Source: Prochlorococcus marinus str. MIT 9301 (GTDB lineage Bacteria > Cyanobacteriota > Cyanobacteriia > PCC-6307 > Cyanobiaceae). Taken from it: 64,000 bases of DNA. Made by a program: the position numbers and the translations under genes. Below, piece after piece: positions 1-8,748 of the stretch (the first letter of the stretch is position 1; every line of letters starts with the position of its first letter). The stretch lies in assembly GCF_000015965.1 (NCBI RefSeq), contig NC_009091.1:1577880-1641879 (forward strand). Reading direction: 5' to 3'. The notes under the pieces were generated by a model that had not been told where the DNA came from, did not search any database, and saw only the letters and a list, made by a program, of their open reading frames with translations.

Positions 1-425
1 TTTTTAGGGTAAGCAACACTCGTCTCAAACCCCTTATTTTTAAGTTTTTCTGCTTGTTTTTTTGCTGATTCATAACTAGCAAAAGGACCAAAAACAATTC
101 TTTCGATTGTTTTTGGATTTTTGATGGGTATATCCACCCAGCTAATATTAATCTGTTTTGATTTATATTTAATACCGTTGGATGATATCAGGTTTAAAAA
201 ACCTTTATCTGTGACAAAATTAATATTCTTTTTTTTTGAAAAACTGTCATTCTCCCCGCCTAAATATTGCTTTAAACCAATTAAAAATTTTCCTTTTTTA
301 ATTTCATCATTTAGTTCAACCTTTAGCAATTCTTCTCCTTTTACATTTGCAGTAAATTTAGTGTTTATTGTTAACAGAGAAATACAGCCTAAAAATAAGT
401 TTAAAAAGGCAAATTTAAGTTTCAT
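1..425 (-). CDS. Secreted SPOR/SpoIID-like protein, N-terminal part (cut by window edge)
   Basis: An open frame of 141 codons runs leftward from an ATG at 425 and leaves the window without a stop. The first 25 or so residues are a basic start followed by a hydrophobic stretch (LNLFLGCISLL), consistent with a signal peptide. Near the visible end, IERIVFGPFASYESAKKQAE resembles a SPOR-type peptidoglycan-binding repeat (GPF, then an amphipathic helix and KGFET). Cyanobacterial SpoIID/LytB-like amidase-enhancer proteins begin this way, so that is my best guess, but the diagnostic C-terminal domain lies outside the window. It is transcribed divergently from rpmI. Confidence 0.7.
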   Translation of the reverse strand, partial: MKLKFAFLNLFLGCISLLTINTKFTANVKGEELLKVELNDEIKKGKFLIGLKQYLGGENDSFSKKKNINFVTDKGFLNLISSNGIKYKSKQINISWVDIPIKNPKTIERIVFGPFASYESAKKQAEKLKNKGFETSVAYPK

Positions 426-516
426 AAATTAGAACTTTCCTTATCAATTAAAAAATTTAATTTGCACCAATACGTATAAAGGTTTAGATTATTCTAATTA
501 AACACATCTGACTTAA

Positions 517-714
517 ATGTCTAAACTAAAAACCCGTAAATCAGCTGCCAAACGATTTAAAGCTACTGCAACGGGTAAATTCATGAGAAGGAGAGCTTTC
601 CATAATCATTTACTTGATCATAAAAGCTCAAAATTAAAAAGACATCTATCAACAAAAGCAGTAGTTGATGAAAGAGATGCTGATAATGTAAAATTAATGA
701 TTCCATACGCATAA
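517..714 (+). CDS. rpmI: 50S ribosomal protein L35
   Basis: This 65-residue, very basic protein has the L35 signature: [20 protein letters not shown] at the start and [14 protein letters not shown] near the end, at the usual length for the family. L35 is a small component of the large ribosomal subunit. The gene lies 28 bases upstream of rplT, the usual bacterial L35-L20 pair, so the two are probably cotranscribed. infC, which precedes them in many bacteria, is not next to them here; that is common in cyanobacteria. No L20-binding leader structure was recognised upstream. Confidence 0.97.
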   Translation: MSKLKTRKSAAKRFKATATGKFMRRRAFHNHLLDHKSSKLKRHLSTKAVVDERDADNVKLMIPYA

Positions 715-742
715 ATCTTTAACCAATTTTTATTAAATATTC

Positions 743-1090
743 ATGGCACGCGTAAAAAGAGGCAACATAGCCAGAAAAAGAAGAAACAAAATCTTAAATC
801 TTGCAAAAGGTTTTATAGGAGGCAACAAAAATCTTTTCAGAACAGCAAACCAAAGAGTTATGAAAGCTCTTTGCAATGCTTATAGGGATAGAAGAAGAAG
901 AAAAAGAGATTTTAGAAGACTTTGGATTTCTAGAATTAACGCATCTGCCAGGATAAATGGAACAAACTATAGCAAGTTAATAAATGGAATGAAAAATGCA
1001 GAAATTATTATTAACAGAAAAATGCTTGCTCAATTAGCTTTAAATGATCCCAAATGTTTTGAAAAAATTGTTTCTTCCGTTAGTAATTAG
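743..1090 (+). CDS. rplT: 50S ribosomal protein L20
   Basis: The 115-residue product begins [20 protein letters not shown] and carries the arginine-rich segment [20 protein letters not shown], both diagnostic of L20. L20 binds 23S rRNA early in large-subunit assembly. The gene follows rpmI by 28 bases on the same strand and is followed 38 bases later by a TPR protein gene. Length and start match the family, with no sign of truncation. Confidence 0.97.
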   Translation: MARVKRGNIARKRRNKILNLAKGFIGGNKNLFRTANQRVMKALCNAYRDRRRRKRDFRRLWISRINASARINGTNYSKLINGMKNAEIIINRKMLAQLALNDPKCFEKIVSSVSN

Positions 1091-1128
1091 AAAAAAAAGA
1101 ATATAATTTATAAAAGTAATTATAAATA

Positions 1129-1686
1129 ATGGAAATTTCTTCCTTTCAATCCTATTTGATAATACTTTTTGTTGTATTAATAATAATTTCTATTTTTGTA
1201 TTCAGACAATTTTTAAAAACAAGAAGTGAAGAATTAAATTTAGTAAAATTCGAGCAGAAAGGTTTAGATTCTCTCAACAAAGCTACAGAATTATATGAAT
1301 TTGGGTCTATTCAGATAAAAAAAAGATTATATGCTGAAGCAACTAAAACTTTTTTAAAAGCAGTTGAAAATTATGAAAATGAACCTGATGAAGCCAAGGC
1401 CATAATAAATAATGCTTTGGGATTTTCTTATGCTGCTCAAAATGAATTTAAAAAAGCAATTAAACACTATAACTCTGCAATAAAATCACTCCCGGAATAT
1501 CCTATAGCCCTTAATAACCTCGCATCAGCACAACAGCGTTTACTGGAATACGACTTGGCATATGCCACTTATCAAAAGGTTTTAGTCATAGATCCAAAAA
1601 ACAAAACAGCAATTAAAAAAAGTAAGGAGTTAGAAAAAAGAAATAATTACAAACCTTACAAAGGTATTAAAGATAAGGGATTTTAA
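1129..1686 (+). CDS. Membrane-anchored tetratricopeptide repeat (TPR) protein
   Basis: The 185-residue protein has one N-terminal hydrophobic segment (about residues 9-27, [17 protein letters not shown]), then an alpha-helical region with two to three TPR-like units. Examples are [20 protein letters not shown] and the following [20 protein letters not shown]. Such proteins act as membrane-bound scaffolds, and the partner cannot be told from the sequence. It ends two bases before thiG starts, so the two are probably cotranscribed with the ribosomal genes upstream. No specific role is known to me. Confidence 0.85.
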   Translation: MEISSFQSYLIILFVVLIIISIFVFRQFLKTRSEELNLVKFEQKGLDSLNKATELYEFGSIQIKKRLYAEATKTFLKAVENYENEPDEAKAIINNALGFSYAAQNEFKKAIKHYNSAIKSLPEYPIALNNLASAQQRLLEYDLAYATYQKVLVIDPKNKTAIKKSKELEKRNNYKPYKGIKDKGF

Positions 1687-1688
1687 AT

Positions 1689-2483
1689 ATGAAAAATTAT
1701 TCGTCTTTAATAATTGGAGGAAAAAAATTTTCCAGTAGATTAATGGTAGGTACTGGCAAATATAAATCTTCTCAAGATATGGTAGAAAGTCTGTCAAATT
1801 CTGAAACAGAAATTATAACCGTTGCTGTTAGAAGAATTAAAAATGAGCAGTCAGGAGAAAATTTACTCGAAAAGATCAACTGGGAAAAATACTGGATGCT
1901 TCCTAATACAGCTGGTTGTGTTAATTCCGATGAGGCAGTCAGAATAGCAATTTTAGGTAGAGAACTTGCAAAATTATCTGGTCAAGAGGAAAATAATTTT
2001 GTGAAGTTAGAAGTTATTCCTGACAAAAAGTATTTGCTACCAGATCCAATAGAAACTCTTAAAGCAGCCGAAATTCTAATAAAAAAGGGTTTCGCTGTAC
2101 TACCTTATATCAATGCAGATCCTATTCTTGCAAAAAGACTAGAAGAAATAGGTTGTGCAACTGTAATGCCATTGGGCTCTCCTATAGGCTCAGGGCAAGG
2201 TTTGTTAAATTTATCAAATATAAGGATTATTATTGAGAATGCAAAAGTGCCAGTCATAATTGACGCAGGAATTGGGGTACCTAGTGAAGCTTCTCAAGCT
2301 ATGGAAATTGGAGCTGATGGTGTCTTAATCAATAGTGCAATAGCACAAGCTGCAAATCCCCCTCTAATGGCTCAAGCAATAAATTATAGTGTGAAAGCTG
2401 GTAGGCAAGCTTTTCTGGCAGGAAGAATTAAAAAACAAGACTTTGCAGTAGCAAGTTCGCCGGAAAAAAATATATCTATCTAA
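1689..2483 (+). CDS. thiG: Thiazole synthase ThiG
   Basis: ThiG builds the thiazole phosphate ring of thiamine from deoxyxylulose phosphate, dehydroglycine and ThiS thiocarboxylate. The 264-residue product has the expected features: [10 protein letters not shown] near the start, [31 protein letters not shown] (the conserved lysine region that forms the imine with substrate), the phosphate-binding [12 protein letters not shown], and [12 protein letters not shown]. Length is typical. It starts two bases after the TPR gene. No TPP riboswitch can fit in that gap. Confidence 0.96.
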   Translation: MKNYSSLIIGGKKFSSRLMVGTGKYKSSQDMVESLSNSETEIITVAVRRIKNEQSGENLLEKINWEKYWMLPNTAGCVNSDEAVRIAILGRELAKLSGQEENNFVKLEVIPDKKYLLPDPIETLKAAEILIKKGFAVLPYINADPILAKRLEEIGCATVMPLGSPIGSGQGLLNLSNIRIIIENAKVPVIIDAGIGVPSEASQAMEIGADGVLINSAIAQAANPPLMAQAINYSVKAGRQAFLAGRIKKQDFAVASSPEKNISI

Positions 2484-2653
2484 TTCTCTAAATTGAGAAA
2501 AGTTTAAAAAGAAAGTAAAAATTTAATATTTGCTTTTATTTATCCTATTAAGAAAGAAGATTTGAAACTATTTACAATGTTTTTTCGCAAAGTGGAAGCA
2601 CGCTGTAGTAATTTAATAAATATATTATGAATCTTTTAATTCTGGAGTTCTGA

Positions 2654-3847
2654 GTGAAAGTTATTGTTCTAGGTGGAGATGGTTTTTGCGGTTGGCCTTG
2701 TGCGGTGAATTTAGCAGAGCAAAATCATGATGTAATTATTGTCGACAATTTAAGTCGTAGAAAAATTGATATTGATCTAGAGGTAGAATCTTTAACTCCA
2801 ATTTCTTCTATAACAGAACGACTTTCTGCATGGGAAGAAACTGGAGGTAAGCCTATGAGATTTCTTAACATGGATATCTCTAAGCAATATCAAAAATTAC
2901 TCAATTTGCTCATTGATGAAAAACCAGATTCCGTGATCCATTTTGCAGAACAAAGAGCAGCACCATACTCGATGAAATCGAGTTTTACCAAAAGATATAC
3001 AGTAGATAATAATGTTAATGGCACCCACAACCTACTTGCTGCGATAGTAGAGAGTAATTTAGATATTCATGTTGTTCATTTAGGAACAATGGGAGTCTAC
3101 GGATATGGATCACATAGAGGTGCAACAATTCCAGAAGGTTATCTAAAAGTTGAAGTTCCACAACCTGATGGAAGCCGCTTTGAAGAAGAAATATTACACC
3201 CTGCAAGCCCAGGTAGTGTCTACCATATGACTAAAACTCTAGATCAATTATTATTTCTTTACTACAACAAAAATGATCTTGTAAGGATCACTGATCTACA
3301 TCAAGGCATTGTTTGGGGAACAAATACAGAAGCAACTTTAAAAGATCCTAGATTGACAAACCGATTTGACTATGACGGAGATTATGGAACTGTTTTAAAC
3401 AGATTTCTAATGCAAGCTGCAATTGGATATCCATTAAGTGTTCATGGGACAGGAGGGCAAACAAGAGCATTTATACATATAAAAGACTCTGTAAAATGCG
3501 TACAACTTGCTCTTGAAAATCCTCCAAAATCTGGAGAAAGAGTCAAAATCTTTAATCAAATGACTGAGAGTCATCAAGTTGGAGAACTAGCTAAAAAAGT
3601 TGCTTCTCTAACTGGAGCTGATATCAATTATTTACCAAATCCAAGGAATGAAGCAGTAGAAAATGATCTAATTGTTGATAATAAATGCTTTATAGAATTA
3701 GGTTTAAACCCAACTACTCTTGATAATGGCCTATTAGAAGAAGTTGTTGAAGTTGCTAAAAAATACTCCAATAGATGTGATCTTAATCGCATACCTTGTG
3801 TTTCATCCTGGACAAAAAAACAAGCTGAGGCTATAAAGACTAATTAA
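2654..3847 (+). CDS. sqdB: UDP-sulfoquinovose synthase
   Basis: SqdB converts UDP-glucose and sulfite to UDP-sulfoquinovose, the head-group donor for the thylakoid sulfolipid SQDG. The 397-residue protein is an extended SDR enzyme. The NAD-binding glycine motif VLGGDGFCGWP is at residues 5-15, the catalytic YHMTK has Tyr190 and Lys194, and HFAEQRAAPYSM and GTMGVYGYG are characteristic of the family. The start is GTG, with MKVIVLGG beginning the Rossmann strand directly. About 170 non-coding bases precede it. sqdX follows after 27 bases. Confidence 0.96.
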   Translation: MKVIVLGGDGFCGWPCAVNLAEQNHDVIIVDNLSRRKIDIDLEVESLTPISSITERLSAWEETGGKPMRFLNMDISKQYQKLLNLLIDEKPDSVIHFAEQRAAPYSMKSSFTKRYTVDNNVNGTHNLLAAIVESNLDIHVVHLGTMGVYGYGSHRGATIPEGYLKVEVPQPDGSRFEEEILHPASPGSVYHMTKTLDQLLFLYYNKNDLVRITDLHQGIVWGTNTEATLKDPRLTNRFDYDGDYGTVLNRFLMQAAIGYPLSVHGTGGQTRAFIHIKDSVKCVQLALENPPKSGERVKIFNQMTESHQVGELAKKVASLTGADINYLPNPRNEAVENDLIVDNKCFIELGLNPTTLDNGLLEEVVEVAKKYSNRCDLNRIPCVSSWTKKQAEAIKTN

Positions 3848-3874
3848 AATTTTTGAAATAGTTACCTTAAGAAA

Positions 3875-5008
3875 GTGAAAATTGCATTGTTTACTGAAAC
3901 TTTTTTACCTAAAGTTGACGGCATAGTCACAAGACTGACTAAAACAATTGAATTTTTAATAAAAAATGGTGATGAAGTTATAATATTTTGTCCAGAGGGG
4001 TGTCCAGAATCATACATGGGAGCAACTGTAGTGGGAGTTGCTGCAATGCCATTACCCTTATACCCAGAGTTGAAGCTTGGTTTACCAGGTCCTGCAGTCT
4101 CAGATAAGTTAGAAAAATTTAACCCAGATTTGATACATGTTGTTAATCCAGCTGTACTTGGCTTAGGTGGCATATGGTTGGCGAAAACTAATAATATTCC
4201 TTTAATTGCTAGCTACCATACTCATCTTCCGAAATATCTGGAACATTACGGTATGGGTATGCTAGAGCCACTTTTGTGGGAATTACTTAAAGCAGCTCAT
4301 AATCAAGCCTTGTTAAATTTGTGTACTTCCACCGCTATGGTCAATGAATTAAAAGATAAAGGTATTCAAAGGACTGCTCTTTGGCAAAGAGGAGTAGATA
4401 CTTACAGTTTCAGACCAGATTTAAGAAGTGAGAAAATGAGAGATAAATTATTTGGAAAATATAAAGATGCTAATTATTTGTTGATTTATGTAGGAAGATT
4501 ATCAGCAGAAAAACAAATTGAGAGAATTAAACCAGTCTTAGAAAGTATCCCTAATGCTTGTCTAGCACTTGTAGGTGACGGACCGTATAGAAACCAACTT
4601 GAAAAAATCTTCGAAAATACCAAGACTAATTTCATAGGATATTTATCTGGTGATGAACTTGCTAGCGCCTATGCCTCTGGAGATATATTTTTATTTCCCT
4701 CTAGTACAGAAACTCTTGGTTTAGTTTTACTCGAAGCAATGGCCGCAGGATGTCCAGTTATCGGAGCCAACAAGGGGGGGATTCCAGATATAATTAGCGA
4801 TGGGATTAATGGTTGTTTATATGATCCAGATGAAAAAGATAATGGGGTACAAAGTTTGATTGAAGCAACAAAAAAAATCCTTGAGAATGAAGATAAAAGA
4901 GAAATTATGAGAAAAGAGGCACGAAACGAAGCAGAAAAATGGGATTGGAATCAAGCAACCTTACAACTGCAAAATTATTATTCAGATACGCTCAAAGAAA
5001 TAGATTAA
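3875..5008 (+). CDS. sqdX: Sulfoquinovosyl diacylglycerol synthase (GT4 glycosyltransferase)
   Basis: SqdX transfers sulfoquinovose from UDP-sulfoquinovose to diacylglycerol, completing SQDG synthesis at the membrane. The 377-residue protein has the two-domain GT-B layout of family 4. The N-terminal domain begins MKIALFTETFLPKVDGIVTR, and the C-terminal nucleotide-sugar domain has LIYVGRLSAEKQIERI, ALVGDGPYR and the E-x7-E motif in TETLGLVLLEAMAAGCPVIG. The start is GTG. It lies 27 bases after sqdB, so the two form a sulfolipid operon. It ends 15 bases before a convergent small gene. Confidence 0.94.
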   Translation: MKIALFTETFLPKVDGIVTRLTKTIEFLIKNGDEVIIFCPEGCPESYMGATVVGVAAMPLPLYPELKLGLPGPAVSDKLEKFNPDLIHVVNPAVLGLGGIWLAKTNNIPLIASYHTHLPKYLEHYGMGMLEPLLWELLKAAHNQALLNLCTSTAMVNELKDKGIQRTALWQRGVDTYSFRPDLRSEKMRDKLFGKYKDANYLLIYVGRLSAEKQIERIKPVLESIPNACLALVGDGPYRNQLEKIFENTKTNFIGYLSGDELASAYASGDIFLFPSSTETLGLVLLEAMAAGCPVIGANKGGIPDIISDGINGCLYDPDEKDNGVQSLIEATKKILENEDKREIMRKEARNEAEKWDWNQATLQLQNYYSDTLKEID

Positions 5009-5023
5009 ATTTGATCTAAATTA

Positions 5024-5272
5024 TTATGCTACGTGCGGGGGAGTAGGATTACTATATGAACTTAGAGGAAGTATTAGAGTAGCTATATTTTGATTCTTTT
5101 CAGGCCTTTTTTTCTTTGAGAATTTTTTACCAAAAGGTACTCTGATAACATTAGTTCCCTCAATGGAACGAATATTTGAGTTATCTCCAGAAAAATTATT
5201 TACAAAATTTGGTAAGTTGACGTTTTTAACTGGCAGTTGCTTAACATTACCAGATTTAAAATCTTTGGTCAT
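5024..5272 (-). CDS. Small conserved-looking protein of unknown function
   Basis: I do not recognise a domain. From the ATG at 5272 the product is 82 residues; a TTG at 5305 would add 11. The first half is polar, with GNVKQLPVKNVNLPNFVNNF. The middle is basic, with VIRVPFGKKFSKKKRPEK, and the end, IATLILPLSSYSNPTPPHVA, is hydrophobic then proline-rich. No signal peptide or membrane segment is visible. It faces sqdX tail to tail (15-base gap) and lies upstream of nothing on its own strand. The VPFG-basic-IATLILPL pattern looks like a constrained protein rather than a chance frame, but this is a judgement by eye. Confidence 0.6.
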   Translation of the reverse strand: MTKDFKSGNVKQLPVKNVNLPNFVNNFSGDNSNIRSIEGTNVIRVPFGKKFSKKKRPEKNQNIATLILPLSSYSNPTPPHVA

Positions 5273-5386
5273 AGCTTCAAATACCCCAAAAAATTTGATG
5301 CTCAAATATCCTAATAAAAAAATTTAAAAAAATTCTATAAGAAAATATTAAATTTTTATTCACATTGATAATAACTAAGTAAATAC

Positions 5387-5402
5387 AGGGACGCTAGTCC
5401 TT
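5387..5402 (-). terminator. Small GC-rich hairpin directly after gcvP (weak terminator candidate)
   Basis: AGGGAC at 5387-5392 pairs with GTCCTT at 5397-5402 around a GCTA loop, including one G-T pair. The hairpin touches the gcvP stop codon and is unusually GC-rich for this AT-rich region. The tract that follows on the minus strand (GTATTTACTTAG) is only moderately T-rich, so termination efficiency is doubtful. Confidence 0.35.
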
Positions 5403-8311
5403 TAAGCACATTTTTTTTCTTCTAAAGTCTCATTTTGATTTACATTACAAGAACAAATTAAATTTCGATCGCCATATGCATTATTGATTCTAGAAACTGA
5501 AGACCAAAACTTAGTATTTGTTGGAGTTTTATAAGGGAAAGAAGCCTTTTCTTTTGAATAAGGATATTGCCAATTATCAGCAATTAACTCTTTCAGAGTA
5601 TGGGGAGCATTACTTATTACATTATTATTTTTTAATTCATGATTATTTTCTATTTCACTGATTTCTTCTCCAATCAATAGCATAGCCTCACAAAATCTAT
5701 CTAATTCTGCCAAACTTTCACTTTCAGTAGGCTCTATCATTATGGTTTCTGGAACAGGCCAACTAATAGTTGGGGCATGAAAACTATAATCAATTAATCG
5801 TTTAGCTAAATCATTGACACTCAATCCAGTTTTGGATTTTAAATCTCTAAAATCTAAAATACATTCATGTGCGACAAAATTATTTTTTCCTTTATAGAGA
5901 ATCTTGAATTTATGTTTTAAGGAATGCGCAATATAATTTGCAGATAGAATTGCGTGCGAAGTTGCTTTCCTTAACCCACTAAGACCTGCCATTTTTATAT
6001 ACATCCAACTTATTGGAAGAATACTTGCACTCCCATGCTTGGCAGAAGATACGAAATTAAAACTATTAGATAAATTATTATCCATTAAAAAATGAGTAGG
6101 AAGGTATGGGCTTAAAGTTTCTGATGCAGCAACTGGACCTACTCCTGGACCACCACCTCCATGTGGAATGCAGAATGTTTTATGTAAATTCAAATGACAA
6201 ACATCAACGCCATAATTTCCAGGTTTGCATAATCCAACCTGAGCATTCAAATTTGCTCCATCTAAATAAACAAATCCTCCCACAGAATGAATCAAATCAC
6301 ATATCTTTCTGATTTGTAATTCAAAAACTCCATGAGTAGAGGGATAAGTCAACATAAGAGCCCCTATTTGGTTGTCAAATTTCTTGACCTTGAGTGACAA
6401 ATCTTGATAATCAATATTTCCTTCGTCATCACATTCAACAGTTAACACTTCAAAACCTGCCATAACTGCACTAGCAGGATTTGTTCCATGAGCACTTTTT
6501 GGAATTAAACATTTTTTTCTTAACAGTTCACCTTTTGATTCAAAATAAGAATTAATTGCCAATAAACCTGCAAACTCTCCTTGAGAGCCTGCATTTGGTT
6601 GAAAAGAAACTGATTTTAAACCAACAATCTCACTTATCCATTTTTCTAAGTCAGATATAATTTTTGAATAGCCTTTAGTTTGATCTGGTGGGGAAAAAGG
6701 ATGCATGGAAGATAAATTAGCCCAAGAGACTGGATTTAACTCTGCTGCAGAATTTAACTTCATGGTACAGCTTCCCAATGGCATCATCCCATCTACCAAA
6801 GAAAAATCTTTTTCTGCAAGTCGAAATATATATCTCATTAATTCAGTTTCACTTTGGTAATTTGTAAATATATCTTGCTGCATCCATGCACTGGATCTCA
6901 AAGCTAAACTTTCAAGATGAAAATCTTTATCAAATTTTATATGCTCTAAATCTTCTTCTTTTTCTATAATGTTTGCTATGAAAGTCAAAATATCTTTTAT
7001 TTCTTTTTCATTACTAAGCTCATCTAAAGAGATCCCAAAGCCAGTTGAATTTTCAATAGTTGATCCTAACGGCAAAATTCTTAAGTTATAGCCATTTTTT
7101 AAAGCTTCATTATGGATCCTATGGGAGTGCTCAGAATAAACATCAACACTATCAAATCTAATCCCATCAGGAATATCAAAACCCAAAGCAGCTAAACTTG
7201 ATTCTAAATTTATTCTCAACTCAACTAATCTCTTAGCTATTTTAGTTAATCCAGAGGGTCCATGATAAATAGCATAAAAAGAAGAAATTATGGCTAACAA
7301 AGATTGAGCAGTGCAAATATTACTAGTGGCCTTTTCCCTTCTAATATGTTGCTCTCTTGTTTGCAATGCTAGTCTTAGAGACTTTTCTCCATTTTTAGAT
7401 AGAGTTTGCCCAACAATTCTTCCGGGTATCAGCCTTTTATATTTTTCGCTACAAGCAAAATATGCTGCATGGGGGCCACCAAAACCCATTGGAACACCAA
7501 ATCTTTGCATACTCCCCACTGCTACATCAACACCAAATTCAGAAATTGGTTTAATCAAAACTTGTGCTAGTGGATCAATACATGCCGTAACGATAATTTC
7601 TGATCTATGTGCTTGGGATATTAAGAATGTGGGATCATATAATTCCCCATTTTTACCAGGTAATTGCAACAACATTCCAAAAACATCATCATGATTAGGA
7701 AGTTTGCTTTGAGTAAAGCGTTTTAAGGATATTCCCAAAGGTTTTGCTCTGGTTTGTAGAACATTAAAAGTATGATCAAAAACATTTGATTCCACTAAGT
7801 ACACTTTTGAAGATTTATTTTTTCTTGCGGAAAAACTCATGGCCATAGCTTCTGCAGCAGCAGTACCCTCATCCAACAAAGATGCATTGGCGACAGGGAA
7901 TCCTGTTAGTTCACAAACAATAGTCTGAAAATTAAATAGAGCTTCTAATCTTCCTTGTGCAATTTCTGCTTGATATGGAGTATAAGACGTGTACCACCTT
8001 GGATTTTCAAGAACATGTCTTTGGATTACTTTAGGCATGTGATTGTCATAATAACCAAGGCCTATAAGTGATCTAATTTTGGTATTTTTATTCGCAATCT
8101 CTTCTAATTCATTTAAAGCTTCAATTTCTGAACAACCTTGGGGCAATATTTCTGAAGATTTGTCTTTAATCTGAATATCTTCGGGAATAACTTGATTTAT
8201 AAATTGATCAATATTATTAAAACCAAGCTTGTTCAACATAATTCTTTCATCATTATCTCCTAACCCAAGATGCCTATCTATAAACAAATCAGACCCAAAT
8301 TTGGATGTCAT
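5402..8311 (-). CDS. gcvP: Glycine dehydrogenase (decarboxylating), glycine cleavage P protein
   Basis: The P protein is the PLP enzyme of the glycine cleavage system. It decarboxylates glycine and passes the aminomethyl group to the lipoyl arm of GcvH. The 969-residue single-chain form is the size seen in cyanobacteria and plants. The PLP lysine sits in HLNLHKTFCIPHGGGGPG (about Lys711). Other family landmarks are RHLGLGDNDERIMLNKLG at the start, MIEPTESE near the C-terminus and PLGSCTMKLN in the middle. gcvH lies 45 bases upstream on the same strand. The enzyme is important for photorespiratory glycine and one-carbon supply. Confidence 0.97.
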   Translation of the reverse strand: MTSKFGSDLFIDRHLGLGDNDERIMLNKLGFNNIDQFINQVIPEDIQIKDKSSEILPQGCSEIEALNELEEIANKNTKIRSLIGLGYYDNHMPKVIQRHVLENPRWYTSYTPYQAEIAQGRLEALFNFQTIVCELTGFPVANASLLDEGTAAAEAMAMSFSARKNKSSKVYLVESNVFDHTFNVLQTRAKPLGISLKRFTQSKLPNHDDVFGMLLQLPGKNGELYDPTFLISQAHRSEIIVTACIDPLAQVLIKPISEFGVDVAVGSMQRFGVPMGFGGPHAAYFACSEKYKRLIPGRIVGQTLSKNGEKSLRLALQTREQHIRREKATSNICTAQSLLAIISSFYAIYHGPSGLTKIAKRLVELRINLESSLAALGFDIPDGIRFDSVDVYSEHSHRIHNEALKNGYNLRILPLGSTIENSTGFGISLDELSNEKEIKDILTFIANIIEKEEDLEHIKFDKDFHLESLALRSSAWMQQDIFTNYQSETELMRYIFRLAEKDFSLVDGMMPLGSCTMKLNSAAELNPVSWANLSSMHPFSPPDQTKGYSKIISDLEKWISEIVGLKSVSFQPNAGSQGEFAGLLAINSYFESKGELLRKKCLIPKSAHGTNPASAVMAGFEVLTVECDDEGNIDYQDLSLKVKKFDNQIGALMLTYPSTHGVFELQIRKICDLIHSVGGFVYLDGANLNAQVGLCKPGNYGVDVCHLNLHKTFCIPHGGGGPGVGPVAASETLSPYLPTHFLMDNNLSNSFNFVSSAKHGSASILPISWMYIKMAGLSGLRKATSHAILSANYIAHSLKHKFKILYKGKNNFVAHECILDFRDLKSKTGLSVNDLAKRLIDYSFHAPTISWPVPETIMIEPTESESLAELDRFCEAMLLIGEEISEIENNHELKNNNVISNAPHTLKELIADNWQYPYSKEKASFPYKTPTNTKFWSSVSRINNAYGDRNLICSCNVNQNETLEEKKCA

Positions 8312-8356
8312 ATTAAAATGTTTTTCTTTAAAATAGCTCCTTTTAAAAAGTTTGTC

Positions 8357-8746
8357 TTATTTTGGTACAACCTTTGATTGGTATTCCTCAGAAGTCATCA
8401 AATCAGCAATTGATGCTTTTGATTCTGGTTTCAAAATGACTAACCAACCGTCTCCAATCGGATCACTCTGCAAAAGCTCAGGGTTCTCAATAACACTTTC
8501 ATTTACAGATACTATTTCCCCAGAAAAAGGTAGATAGACTTCCTCAACGGCCTTAACTGATTCTATTGTTCCAAAAGTCTCGCCTTTCTCTAAAGTCGCA
8601 CCTTCATCAGCTAATTCAACAAAAACAATATCTCCTAATTGATCTATAGCGAATTCACTAACTCCAATTTTTAATAATCCATTTTCTTCCAAGACATATT
8701 CATGAGTATCAGCATAGTTGAGGTTGTCTGGAAATTTGTAAGACAT
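8357..8746 (-). CDS. gcvH: Glycine cleavage system H protein
   Basis: This 129-residue lipoyl carrier shuttles the aminomethyl intermediate between the P, T and L proteins. The lipoylated lysine is Lys65 in GTIESVKAVEEV, within the hairpin of a biotinyl/lipoyl-type fold. The N-terminal YADTHEYV and C-terminal GDGWLVIL are typical. It ends 45 bases before gcvP and begins two bases after the stop of the upstream PLP lyase gene, so these genes are probably one transcript. gcvT is in the same window (26182) but not in this operon. Confidence 0.97.
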   Translation of the reverse strand: MSYKFPDNLNYADTHEYVLEENGLLKIGVSEFAIDQLGDIVFVELADEGATLEKGETFGTIESVKAVEEVYLPFSGEIVSVNESVIENPELLQSDPIGDGWLVILKPESKASIADLMTSEEYQSKVVPK

Positions 8747-8748
8747 GA

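Noticed and set aside
121..432. Plus-strand open frame of 103 codons at the left end
   Set aside because: It is antisense to the SPOR-like minus-strand gene, has a low-complexity F/S/N composition typical of a shadow frame and no recognisable feature.
2484..2499. Hairpin TTCTC/GAGAA after thiG
   Set aside because: Only five base pairs with a six-base loop and no clear T-tract; too weak to call a terminator.
7311..7694. Plus-strand open frame of 127 codons inside gcvP
   Set aside because: It lies wholly antisense to a well-conserved part of GcvP and has no domain or start signal.
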